Assembly (NCBI RefSeq): GCF_015350795.1
Contig: NZ_JADKSH010000003.1
Coordinates: forward strand, 640,919 to 704,918
DNA from: Microbacterium sp. VKM Ac-2870
GTDB lineage: Bacteria > Actinomycetota > Actinomycetes > Actinomycetales > Microbacteriaceae
Reading direction: 5' to 3'
Length of the DNA: 64,000 nucleotides
Position numbers and translations under genes: made by a program
Notes under the pieces: model-generated
Database searches by the model: none
Seen by the model: only the letters and a program-made list of their open reading frames with translations
Told to the model about the DNA's origin: nothing
Shown: piece by piece, positions 19,721 to 27,238 of the stretch
How the letters are laid out: each line of letters starts with the position of its first letter
How positions within the stretch are numbered: the stretch's first letter is position 1

Positions 19721-21323
19721 TCTCGGTCGCGCGAGCGCCATCATCGGTGCCGGCACATTGTTCTCCCGCGTCACCGGTCTGTTGCGCTCGGTGGTCCTCG
19801 TCGCCGTCATCGGCTCATTCGGCAGCAAGGCGGCCGACGCCTTCAGTGTCGCGGCGATGCTGCCCACGAACGTGTACGAGCTGCTCGCCGCGGGCGTGAT
19901 CACCGGCATCCTCGTGCCGCAGATCGTCAAAGCCGCCGCGCACAGCGACGGTGGGTCGCGCTACGTGTCCAAGCTGCTCACGCTGGGCGCGGTCGTGCTC
20001 GTCGCCGCGACCGCCCTCATGATGGCGCTCGCACCCGTCCTGATCTGGCTGTACGCCGCGTCGTGGGGGCCGGAGCAGAAGTCCCTCGCCACCGCGTTCG
20101 CCTACTGGCTGCTGCCGCAGCTGCTCTTCTACGGACTTTTCGCCCTGCTCGGCGAAGTGCTCAACGCGCGCAAGGTGTTCGGGCCCTACAGCTGGGCACC
20201 GACGGTCAACAACATCGTCTCGATCGCCGGCTTCGGCATCTTCCTCGTGGTCTTCGGTGGCCCGTTCACCGCGATCACCGACTGGAATCCCGGGATGATC
20301 GCGCTGCTCGGCGGCACGGCCACGCTGGGCATCGCTCTGCAGACGATCGTGCTCCTGTTCTTCTGGAAGCGCACCCGTCTGCACATCCGGCCCGACTTCG
20401 GTTGGCGCGGCATCGGTCTGCGGCACATCGGCACCCTCGCCTGGTGGACCTTCCTCGCCGTCGTCGTCGGACAGCTCGCCGGCATCGTGCAGTCTCAGGT
20501 CGTCACCCAGGCATCGGGCGAGGCGAGCGTATCGGTGCTGGTGTACGCCTGGCTGATCTTCATGCTGCCGCACTCGATCGTCGCGATCTCGATCTCCACG
20601 ACGTACTTCACCCGCCTGGCCGAGGAGATCGCCGCCGGCAGAATGGACCGCGTCGGCCCGAACCTCGACGAATCCATCCGTGCGATCGCGCTGTTCGGCT
20701 TCGGATTCACGGCCGCGATCGCCGCGGCATCCGTCCCGCTCTCCCGGGTCTTCACGACCGATACCGAGGGCGCGGTCGCGATGGCGTGGGTGCTCTGCGG
20801 GTATCTCACCGCCCTCGTGCCGTTCGGGGTGCTCGTGATCATCCGACGCGCGTTCTTCGCCTTCCAAGACACCCGCACGCCATTCGTCTTCTCGTTCGTG
20901 CAAGCCGGCCTGGCCGCTGTCGGCGCCGTCATCGCCGTGGTGGCCGTCTGGCTCGGGATGCTGCCGCTGGGCTTCCTCGCCGCCGCCGTCGCGCTCACGC
21001 AGTCACTGTCGACGTACGTCCAGCTGCCCGTCGCGTTGCGCCTGCTGCGGCGGCACACCGACACGACCGCCCTGCACAAGACCTGGCGAGCACTCGGACG
21101 CTTCGCCGTGGCGGCCCTTCCCGCTTTCGCCGCCGGCTGGGTGGTCTTCCTGCTCACCGGTGGCGCCGGCGGTTGGGCGGCGAGCGACCGCCTGCTGGGC
21201 GCGGTCGGCGGCGGCCTGATCGGCGGGGCGGCGCTCGTCGTCTACATCGCCGCGCTCGCGCTGCTGCGTGCCCCCGAACTCGCCATCGCCGGACGACTCG
21301 TGCGCCGCATCGCCGGGCGCTGA
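19707..21323 (+). CDS. murJ: Lipid II flippase MurJ (MviN)
   Basis: This 538-residue integral membrane protein moves lipid II to the outer face of the membrane for peptidoglycan synthesis. About 14 helices are visible. The N-terminus has the MurJ signature GAGTLFSRVTGLLRSVVLVAVIG and the NVYELLAAGVITGILVPQIV helix; conserved segments LLPQLLFYGLFALLGEVLNAR and FFAFQDTRTPFVFS follow. It overlaps the DUF6049 gene, so the two are coupled. ATGs at 19707 and 19713 are both possible starts. The version here lacks a fused pseudokinase domain. Confidence 0.93.
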   Translation: MPMASLGRASAIIGAGTLFSRVTGLLRSVVLVAVIGSFGSKAADAFSVAAMLPTNVYELLAAGVITGILVPQIVKAAAHSDGGSRYVSKLLTLGAVVLVAATALMMALAPVLIWLYAASWGPEQKSLATAFAYWLLPQLLFYGLFALLGEVLNARKVFGPYSWAPTVNNIVSIAGFGIFLVVFGGPFTAITDWNPGMIALLGGTATLGIALQTIVLLFFWKRTRLHIRPDFGWRGIGLRHIGTLAWWTFLAVVVGQLAGIVQSQVVTQASGEASVSVLVYAWLIFMLPHSIVAISISTTYFTRLAEEIAAGRMDRVGPNLDESIRAIALFGFGFTAAIAAASVPLSRVFTTDTEGAVAMAWVLCGYLTALVPFGVLVIIRRAFFAFQDTRTPFVFSFVQAGLAAVGAVIAVVAVWLGMLPLGFLAAAVALTQSLSTYVQLPVALRLLRRHTDTTALHKTWRALGRFAVAALPAFAAGWVVFLLTGGAGGWAASDRLLGAVGGGLIGGAALVVYIAALALLRAPELAIAGRLVRRIAGR

Positions 21324-21367
21324 GCACCCGGGCCGCGTCGCGGCATCCGCGCGTGATCAGCGAGGGT

Positions 21368-21393
21368 GGAATGCCCCACGGTTAGCATTGGTT
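21368..21393 (+). promoter_or_regulatory. SigR/SigH-type promoter of trxB
   Basis: GGAAT at 21368-21372 and GTT at 21391-21393 are separated by exactly 18 bases, matching the -35 and -10 of SigR/SigH (disulfide-stress ECF sigma factor) promoters known for thioredoxin genes in Streptomyces and Mycobacterium. It is 48 bp upstream of the trxB start. Confidence 0.7.
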
Positions 21394-21440
21394 GCACGCA
21401 CTGGAGCCCGACAGGGGCTCGTGCGGAAAGGGAAGAGCAC

Positions 21441-22421
21441 GTGCGACAGGTCATCATCATCGGTTCCGGCCCGGCCGGATTCACCGCTGCCATCTACGCA
21501 GCCCGGGCGAACCTTTCCCCCCTGCTGATCGCCAGCTCGGTCGAAGCCGGCGGCGAGCTCATGAACACCACCGAGGTGGAGAACTTCCCCGGATTCCCCG
21601 AGGGCATCATGGGACCCGACCTGATGGCGAAGATGCAGGAGCAGGCCGAGAAGTTCGGCACCGAGGTGCTCTACGACGATGTCGTTTCGCTCGATCTCAC
21701 CGGCGACACCAAGAAGGTGAAGCTGGGCAGCGGCGCGGAGCACGAGGCCGAGAGCCTGATCTTCGCGACCGGTTCCGCGCCCCGCAAGATGGGCATCGAG
21801 GGCGAATCACGCCTCTCCGGCCACGGCGTCTCGTACTGCGCGACCTGTGACGGGTTCTTCTTCCGTGAGCAGGCGATCGCCGTCGTCGGCGGCGGCGACT
21901 CCGCGATGGAAGAGGCGACGTTCCTCACCAAGTTCGCATCGAAGGTCTACGTCATCCACCGCCGCGACGAACTCCGCGCGTCCAAGATCATGCAGGAGCG
22001 TGCGTTCGCGAACGAGAAGATCGAGTTCGTCTGGAACAGCGAAGTCGCCGACGTTCTCGGTGGTGACGCGGTGACCGGGCTGCTCCTGCGCAACACCGTC
22101 GACGGGTCTACCCGCGAGCTCGCCGTGACCGGGGTGTTCGTGGCGATCGGCAACGACCCCCGCACGCACCTCGTGCACGATTCGCTGACCCTGACCGAGC
22201 ACGGCACCGTGTGGGTCGACGGACGCTCGTCGCGCACGTCCGTCGCCGGCGTCTTCGCAGCGGGCGACGTGGTCGACCCCATCTACCGCCAGGCGGTCAC
22301 GGCCGCCGGTAGCGGCACGACCGCGGCACTCGACGTGGAGCACTACCTCGCCGCCCGCGGCGACGCCGGAGCCCCGGAGGCCAGTGCCTCCGAGATCGAC
22401 GGACTCGACGACGCGGCCTGA
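21441..22421 (+). CDS. trxB: Thioredoxin-disulfide reductase
   Basis: This 326-residue flavoenzyme reduces thioredoxin with NADPH. The FAD-binding motif GSGPAGFTAAIYAAR starts at residue 8, the redox pair is Cys133-Ala-Thr-Cys136 in YCATCDGFFF, the NADPH motif is GGGDSAMEEA, and the C-terminal FAD motif is VFAAGDVVDP. The GTG at 21441 is preferred (GGGAAG ribosome site) over an in-frame ATG at 21366 that would precede the promoter. trxA follows after 105 bp with its own stress promoter, so the pair is co-regulated rather than strictly co-transcribed. Confidence 0.95.
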   Translation: MRQVIIIGSGPAGFTAAIYAARANLSPLLIASSVEAGGELMNTTEVENFPGFPEGIMGPDLMAKMQEQAEKFGTEVLYDDVVSLDLTGDTKKVKLGSGAEHEAESLIFATGSAPRKMGIEGESRLSGHGVSYCATCDGFFFREQAIAVVGGGDSAMEEATFLTKFASKVYVIHRRDELRASKIMQERAFANEKIEFVWNSEVADVLGGDAVTGLLLRNTVDGSTRELAVTGVFVAIGNDPRTHLVHDSLTLTEHGTVWVDGRSSRTSVAGVFAAGDVVDPIYRQAVTAAGSGTTAALDVEHYLAARGDAGAPEASASEIDGLDDAA

Positions 22422-22452
22422 GCGCCCCGCAGTCAGCGTTCGATCACCCCGC

Positions 22453-22479
22453 GGGAACATCTGCGGCATCCATCGCGTT
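22453..22479 (+). promoter_or_regulatory. SigR/SigH-type promoter of trxA
   Basis: GGGAAC at 22453-22458 and GTT at 22477-22479 are separated by 18 bases, again the SigR/SigH pattern and with the same spacing as upstream of trxB. It lies 47 bp before the trxA start. Confidence 0.7.
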
Positions 22480-22526
22480 CACATCACAGAGCCGTACGAT
22501 GGCGGCTCGCAACGAAGGAGACAGAC

Positions 22527-22850
22527 ATGACCGCCAAGGCCACAAGCGAGAGCACCTGGCAGCAGGACGTCCTCGACGCTGATGGACCCGTGCTGGTCGA
22601 CTTCTGGGCCGCGTGGTGCGGTCCGTGCCGCATGGTCGGACCCATCCTCGACGAGATCCAGTCCGAGAACAGCGACAAGATCACGGTCCTGAAGCTGAAC
22701 GTCGACGAGAACCCGAACCTCGCCATGGAGTACCAGATCACCTCCATCCCCGCGATGAAGGTCTTCAACAAGGGTCAGGTCGAGAAGACGATCGTCGGCG
22801 CCAAGCCGAAGTTCGCTCTCGAGCAGGACCTCGCCAGCTACCTCGGCTGA
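22527..22850 (+). CDS. trxA: Thioredoxin
   Basis: This 107-residue thioredoxin has the active site WCGPC with Cys31 and Cys34, the buried Asp in VLVDFWAAWCGPC, and the cis-proline loop TSIPAMKVF. It is a cytoplasmic protein-disulfide reductant recycled by the TrxB encoded upstream. An AAGGAGACAGAC ribosome site precedes the ATG. A hairpin terminator follows within 20 bp. Confidence 0.95.
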   Translation: MTAKATSESTWQQDVLDADGPVLVDFWAAWCGPCRMVGPILDEIQSENSDKITVLKLNVDENPNLAMEYQITSIPAMKVFNKGQVEKTIVGAKPKFALEQDLASYLG

Positions 22851-22866
22851 CCGACACACGTCACCA

Positions 22867-22884
22867 CGCACCCCTGAGGGTGCG
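22867..22884. terminator. Hairpin between convergent trxA and 22908-23249 gene
   Basis: CGCACCC-CTGA-GGGTGCG is a perfect 7-bp stem with a 4-base loop between two convergent genes. There is no T-run, as is common in high-GC actinobacteria. Confidence 0.6.
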
Positions 22885-22907
22885 CCAGCGACCATCCCGC
22901 ACCGGCG

Positions 22908-23249
22908 TCAGGACGCTTCGGCTCGCACCGAGGCATCCCAGCGCCGGTGCGGTTCGTTTCCCAGCAGTCGCCATACGGCGCGAGTGAGCGGCGGGTACTC
23001 CAGCGCGATCTGACGGAGCACACGATAGTTGCGGGATGCCGTCGGCTTGTTGCCGCCGTCAGCGGCGATGTTCTCGGCCCTCAGGATGAGGACAACAAGT
23101 TCATCGACGGATGGCAGGTCTTCCATGAAGTCCCACGGGTCTTCACCGTCGCGAATGCGCTCTTCGACGAGTACCGACAATTCGTCCGCCGCCTCGGCAC
23201 GCAACAGCTCGAGACTGGCGCGGCGGGGTTGCGGCGAACGTTCTGTCAC
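22908..23249 (-). CDS. Conserved hypothetical protein next to parB
   Basis: I do not recognise a named family. The 113-residue product is soluble, mostly helical and acidic in the first half (ELLRAEAADELSVLVEERI, DDWDFMED-like PWDFMEDLPSVDELVVLI) and ends with a basic Trp/Arg segment (WRLLGNEPHRRWDAS). It lies 9 bp downstream of parB on the same strand, so it is probably the last gene of the parAB transcript. No catalytic motif is visible. Confidence 0.6.
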   Translation of the reverse strand: MTERSPQPRRASLELLRAEAADELSVLVEERIRDGEDPWDFMEDLPSVDELVVLILRAENIAADGGNKPTASRNYRVLRQIALEYPPLTRAVWRLLGNEPHRRWDASVRAEAS

Positions 23250-23258
23250 CCGTCCAGC

Positions 23259-24287
23259 CTACGCGCCGGCGCCGACCCCGTACTCTGTCTCCCCCAGTTC
23301 ACCCAAGATGCGATTCAGATCCTGGATGGTGGCGAAATCAATGTTGATCTGGCCTTTTCTTGCGGTCAGTGAAATCTTGACCTTCGTGTTCAGGCGATCA
23401 CCGAGGCGCTCCGCGACGTCGTCGAGGTGAGCTCGTCGCGCACCTGCCTTGGGGGCGAGGCGACGAGGCCCGCTCTCAACGACACCCTTCGCCGCGGCTT
23501 CTGCGGCGCGGACCGAAAGGTCTTCATTGATGATCTTGTCGGCCAGACGCTGCATATCGGCCGTGTCCTCGAGCGAGAGAATCGCCCGCGCGTGCCCCGC
23601 GCTGATGACACCCGCGGCCACCCGCTGCTGCACAGGCATCGGCAGCTTCAGCAGGCGGATCGTGTTGCTGATCTGCGGGCGTGACCGTCCGATCCGCGTG
23701 GCGAGCTGCTCCTGCGTGATGCCGAAGTCCTCCAGCAGCTGCAGGTAGGCCGAGGCCTCTTCCAGCGGGTTGAGCTGAGAGCGGTGCAGGTTCTCGAGCA
23801 ACGCATCGCGGAGCAGATCTTCATCGGCGGTCTCACGGACGATGGCCGGAATCGATGTCAGGCCCGCTTCGCGCGATGCACGGGTGCGCCGTTCACCCAT
23901 GATCAGTTCGTATGCGCCCTCGTCGTTGCGACGCACGACCACCGGCTGCAGCACACCGAACTCGCGAACACTGTGCACCAGCTCGGCCAGGTCATCCGCA
24001 TCGAAGTTGGTCCGCGGCTGTCGAGGGTTCGGAACGATGTCGTTGGGGTCGATGTAGACCAGTCGCGCGCCCGGCACCTCCACGAGGCCTTCGCCTGTGG
24101 TGGATGCTGCAACATCTGCGTCGACCTCGGGCGGCGCGGCGTCCGCGGCATCCGTCGATGGGGTCGAGGCCGGTGCCGACGCGGCGGGGGCGCCCGGGAA
24201 GAACACGTCGACCGGACGAGCCTCGGCACTGTCGTTGGTAGGGATGAGTGCGCCGATTCCACGGCCCAGGCCGGTGCGTTTCGCCAT
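23259..24287 (-). CDS. parB: Chromosome partitioning protein ParB
   Basis: This 342-residue CTP-dependent clamp loads at parS and spreads along DNA to organise the origin. The N-terminus carries the ParA-interacting tail KRTGLGRGIGALIP. The ParB/CTP-binding domain shows LVYIDPNDIVPNPRQPR and the GERRTRASREAG box. The parS-binding helix-turn-helix is ITQEQLATRIGRSRPQISNTIRLL, and the C-terminal dimerisation domain follows an RAHLDDVAERL segment. The ATG overlaps the parA stop by one base (TGATG). Five parS sites lie within 2.4 kb. Confidence 0.96.
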   Translation of the reverse strand: MAKRTGLGRGIGALIPTNDSAEARPVDVFFPGAPAASAPASTPSTDAADAAPPEVDADVAASTTGEGLVEVPGARLVYIDPNDIVPNPRQPRTNFDADDLAELVHSVREFGVLQPVVVRRNDEGAYELIMGERRTRASREAGLTSIPAIVRETADEDLLRDALLENLHRSQLNPLEEASAYLQLLEDFGITQEQLATRIGRSRPQISNTIRLLKLPMPVQQRVAAGVISAGHARAILSLEDTADMQRLADKIINEDLSVRAAEAAAKGVVESGPRRLAPKAGARRAHLDDVAERLGDRLNTKVKISLTARKGQINIDFATIQDLNRILGELGETEYGVGAGA

Positions 24288-25225
24288 CAGGAGTTCTCCT
24301 CGTTCGTGGGGGTGCGCTGTGCGCGATGGACGATCTCCACCGCGGCTTCACGGTACGAGACCGCGCCGGCCGACTGTCCGTCGTAGGCGATGACCGTCTG
24401 CCCGAAGCTCGGCGCCTCGGATACGCGCACAGAGCGCGGAATGACGGTGTGCAATACCTCCTGCGGGAAGTGCTGGCGAACTTCGTCGGCGACCTGTTGC
24501 GCCAGCCGAGTGCGGCCGTCGTACATGGTGAGCAGGATCGTGGAAAGGTGCAGTTGCGGGTTGAGGTGCTTCTGAATCATGCGCACACTACCGAGGAGCT
24601 GACTCAAGCCCTCGAGCGCGTAGTACTCACACTGGATGGGGATGAGAAGCTCACTCGCGGCCGTGAAGGCGTTGATCGTGAGGAGGCCCAGCGACGGTGG
24701 GCAGTCGATCAGGATGTAGTCGAGCCGCTCATCGGAGGAGGAAACGTAGTCGTCGATCGCCGTACGCAGGCGGTGCTCACGGGCTACCTGCGAGACGAGC
24801 TCGATCTCCGCGCCCGCGAGATGGATCGTGCTCGGCGCACAGAGGAGATTGGGCGACTCCGGGCTGGTCTGAATGATGTCAGCGAGAGGAAACTCGTCGA
24901 TCAGCACGTCGTAGACACTCGGCACGTCAGCGGAGTGCGGCACCCCCAGTGCGGTGGACGCGTTACCCTGGGGATCGAGGTCGATCACCAACACTCGTGC
25001 GCCGAGTGAGGCGAGCGCGGCCGCGATATTCACCGTCGTGGTGGTCTTTCCGACCCCACCCTTCTGGTTCGACACGGTGAGGATGCGCGTCTCACCCGTG
25101 AACTCGACGTCGACAGCATCCAGAGCCTTGCGGCGAGACGTGAGGTCTGCGAGCTCGCGGGCGATGGGACTATCGTCGATGGAGAAGGGTGCGGGTGCGG
25201 TGGTGTTCTCCGATTCCGGCACCAT
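24287..25225 (-). CDS. parA: Chromosome partitioning ATPase ParA
   Basis: This 312-residue Walker-type ATPase drives origin segregation with ParB. The deviant Walker A NQKGGVGKTTTTVN, the switch VLVIDLDPQGNASTALG and the Walker B-like YILIDCPPSLGLLTINA are all present. Residues 1-65 form an N-terminal extension. The start is taken at the ATG at 25225 (GTG at 25222 would fit an AGGAG site slightly better); the frame remains open upstream through a parS site but without a ribosome site. It is the first gene of the parA-parB-hypothetical transcript. Confidence 0.95.
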   Translation of the reverse strand: MVPESENTTAPAPFSIDDSPIARELADLTSRRKALDAVDVEFTGETRILTVSNQKGGVGKTTTTVNIAAALASLGARVLVIDLDPQGNASTALGVPHSADVPSVYDVLIDEFPLADIIQTSPESPNLLCAPSTIHLAGAEIELVSQVAREHRLRTAIDDYVSSSDERLDYILIDCPPSLGLLTINAFTAASELLIPIQCEYYALEGLSQLLGSVRMIQKHLNPQLHLSTILLTMYDGRTRLAQQVADEVRQHFPQEVLHTVIPRSVRVSEAPSFGQTVIAYDGQSAGAVSYREAAVEIVHRAQRTPTNEENS

Positions 25226-25303
25226 CAACTCCTGTCTTTCCGGGACTCCTCTACTGTAGTCGAGCCATTCGACAGTCACGCCGCCCCTGAGGGCTTCGAC
25301 GGG

Positions 25304-25319
25304 TGTTTCACGTGAAACA
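25304..25319. promoter_or_regulatory. parS: parS site 1
   Basis: TGTTTCACGTGAAACA is a perfect 16-bp parS palindrome. It lies 78 bp upstream of the parA start, so ParB bound here could also affect parAB transcription. Confidence 0.95.
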
Positions 25320-25506
25320 CTCCCCATCATCGACGGCAGTCGCCCGCCCGGAGCCACCCGACCGGCGAGGGGTGGACGCAATGCAGTCCCGGGCCTCCGC
25401 CGCTCACCTCCGCTGCGTCACCGCTCGCTGGCCCTGTTGTCACCTATCCCCGTGCCCGAGGCGCGCGGTCGGCCGGGCGTGGAGAACGCCGTGTGGCCAA
25501 GACCTG

Positions 25507-25522
25507 CGTTTCACGTGAAACA
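25507..25522. promoter_or_regulatory. parS: parS site 2
   Basis: CGTTTCACGTGAAACA matches the 16-bp parS consensus except for the first base. Confidence 0.93.
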
Positions 25523-25579
25523 CGATGATCACGCAGAGGTGCGGTGGTTCAGGACGCCGCCGAGCCGCCTCCGGTGCCA

Positions 25580-25595
25580 TGTTTCACGTGAAACA
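25580..25595. promoter_or_regulatory. parS: parS site 3
   Basis: TGTTTCACGTGAAACA is a perfect parS, 73 bp centre-to-centre from site 2. Confidence 0.95.
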
Positions 25596-26008
25596 CACCA
25601 ATCGCTATAGCTCGTCGACGTCGTGGCGGTGGACCCACGACAATGAGACGGTGCTGGCCTACGCCCCATTGCTGCACACCCAGCCACCAAACCAGTCCCC
25701 GCGCAGTGGCTCCACTTTCTTCCGCGATCGACTCCGGTGACCACCGCTGGTTCTCGGGAAACGTAGCTACCCGTTGTGCTCGACCTGGATCCTCGACAGA
25801 TCCCGTGTTCCCATGAGTTTCGTCAGCGCCGCGGAAAGTGAGCTCTCGCACTCCACCCACCACCAGGTGTTTCAGCTGGAATGCTGCCGGCGCCGGCGCA
25901 CATGTCGCCGCAGAGATCGCATGTCGGGCGATGTCTGCCCGATCAGCGACCATCCCACGAGCACCGACCCGTCAGACACCACAGGTGCAGGGCTTCGCCT
26001 GCTGCAGA

Positions 26009-26024
26009 TGTTTCACGTGAAACA
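26009..26024. promoter_or_regulatory. parS: parS site 4
   Basis: TGTTTCACGTGAAACA is a perfect parS located 18 bp beyond the stop of rsmG. Confidence 0.95.
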
Positions 26025-26041
26025 CGCCATGGACGAGCTGG

Positions 26042-26695
26042 TCAGCGAGAGCGTTTCGCGCGCAAGACACGGGTGGGCTCGTCGATGACACCGTCCCCGA
26101 CGACCTCGACGCGCACGTTCGTCAGCCTGTAACGCTGGATGACCTTTGCTGCCGCACCGATCTCGTTCTCGGCATTCACACCCTTGAGAAGGATCAATTC
26201 ACCCTCGACGCGGAGCAACGGAACCGTCAGAGGGATGAGCGTACGCAGTGCACTCACGGCACGTGCGGTAACCGCGTCGAAGACAGCGCCGTCTTTCCAG
26301 TCCTCACCTCTCGACCGCGTGACGACGACGTTCGCGAGGCCTAGCGTGTCGACCTGCTCCTGCAGCCACGCGACGCGTCGCTCCATCGGCTCGATCAGAA
26401 CCCACTCGACGTCGGGACGCGCGATGGCAAGAACGAGCCCCGGGAGGCCGGCACCCGATCCCACGTCCGCGACGCGCGAACCCGACGTGAACAGGGGTGC
26501 GGTGATGGCGGAGTTCAGGATGTGGCGGTTCCACAGCCGAGGCGGTTCGAGGGGGCCGATCAACCCGCGTTCTTCACCATGAGCACCCAAGGCGGCCGTG
26601 AAACGACGCGCGAGATCGATCTGCTCTCCGAACAGGGATGCCGCGGCAGTCGGTTCCGCCTCGATCATCGATGTTTCACGTGAAACGTCGTCCAT
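26042..26695 (-). CDS. rsmG: 16S rRNA (guanine-N7) methyltransferase RsmG (GidB)
   Basis: This 217-residue SAM-dependent enzyme methylates G527 of 16S rRNA. The SAM motif is VADVGSGAGLPGLVLAIARP, preceded by the typical RLWNRHILNSA segment and followed by TRAVSALRTL. The first codons contain a parS site that reads VSRET, as found in many rsmG genes. It sits in the usual jag-rsmG-parA order. Loss of RsmG is known to give low-level streptomycin resistance; no damage is visible here. Confidence 0.95.
   Translation of the reverse strand: MDDVSRETSMIEAEPTAAASLFGEQIDLARRFTAALGAHGEERGLIGPLEPPRLWNRHILNSAITAPLFTSGSRVADVGSGAGLPGLVLAIARPDVEWVLIEPMERRVAWLQEQVDTLGLANVVVTRSRGEDWKDGAVFDAVTARAVSALRTLIPLTVPLLRVEGELILLKGVNAENEIGAAAKVIQRYRLTNVRVEVVGDGVIDEPTRVLRAKRSR
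26672..26687. promoter_or_regulatory. parS: parS site 5 inside rsmG
   Basis: TGTTTCACGTGAAACG matches the parS consensus except for the last base and lies within codons 3-8 of rsmG, where it encodes VSRET. Confidence 0.93.
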
Positions 26696-26701
26696 CGCGA
26701 G

Positions 26702-27208
26702 TTAAGACCGACGGATGACGGTGTGCCGATCAGCACCCTCGCCGTACGACTCTGAGATGAGTCCGCGGTCCGCAACGATGTCGTGGATGAGCTTGCGCTC
26801 GTAGCTTGTCATCGCGGGGAGGGACGCCTGCGAAGCACCTTCGTCCAGGCGCGCGATCGCGCGGTCGACGAGCTTCTCCAACTGGCGCTGACGCGCGTCA
26901 CGAGAGCCACTCACGTCAAGGATCAGACGCGAGAAACGGCCCGTCTTCGTCTGCACCGCGATGCGTGTCAGTTCCTGCAGCGCCTGCACTGTGTCGGGTT
27001 CCGCCAGAAGACGGAGCGCGTCGATGTCATCGTTCTCGACCGAGACGTACGCGCGGCCGCTACGGACGTCCAGCGCGAGGTCGCCGTCGATGTCGGCGAT
27101 GTCGAGCAGGACCTCGAGGTAGTCCGCCGCGATGTCACCCTCCTGCTCGAGCTGTTCGACGGTGGCCGCCGGGCGCTCACCCGCGTCGTGCTCTGACGTA
27201 ATGCTCAT
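26702..27208 (-). CDS. jag: Jag/KhpB single-stranded nucleic-acid binding protein
   Basis: This 168-residue RNA-binding protein has a KH-like domain (about 25-95: DYLEVLLDIADIDGDLALDV) and a C-terminal R3H domain (LPAMTSYERKLIHDIVADRGLISESYGEGADRH; the conserved R and H frame the motif). KhpB-type proteins bind many transcripts and affect division and elongation. The ATG at 27208 has a GAGGAAC ribosome site. It follows yidC after 30 bp and precedes rsmG, the standard order. Confidence 0.92.
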   Translation of the reverse strand: MSITSEHDAGERPAATVEQLEQEGDIAADYLEVLLDIADIDGDLALDVRSGRAYVSVENDDIDALRLLAEPDTVQALQELTRIAVQTKTGRFSRLILDVSGSRDARQRQLEKLVDRAIARLDEGASQASLPAMTSYERKLIHDIVADRGLISESYGEGADRHTVIRRS

Positions 27209-27238
27209 GGTTGTTCCTCAGGAGATGATCGACTCCGG

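Larger units (their letters stand above)
25226..26041. other. Non-coding parS-rich gap between parA and rsmG
   Basis: This 816-bp stretch contains four parS palindromes and no credible gene: the short open frames in it have no family motifs, and several use the parS sequence as their first codons (ATGTTTCACGTGAAAC reads MFHVKH). It should be viewed as the centromere and the parA promoter region. Confidence 0.65.

Noticed and set aside
25549..25953. 134-codon minus-strand frame in the parS gap
   Set aside because: There is no ribosome site or motif, and it begins or ends on parS sequence; treated as non-coding.
25226..26041. CRISPR-like array suggested by repeated 16-mers
   Set aside because: The repeats are parS palindromes with irregular spacing (73 to about 660 bp), not a CRISPR array; no array was seen anywhere in the window.
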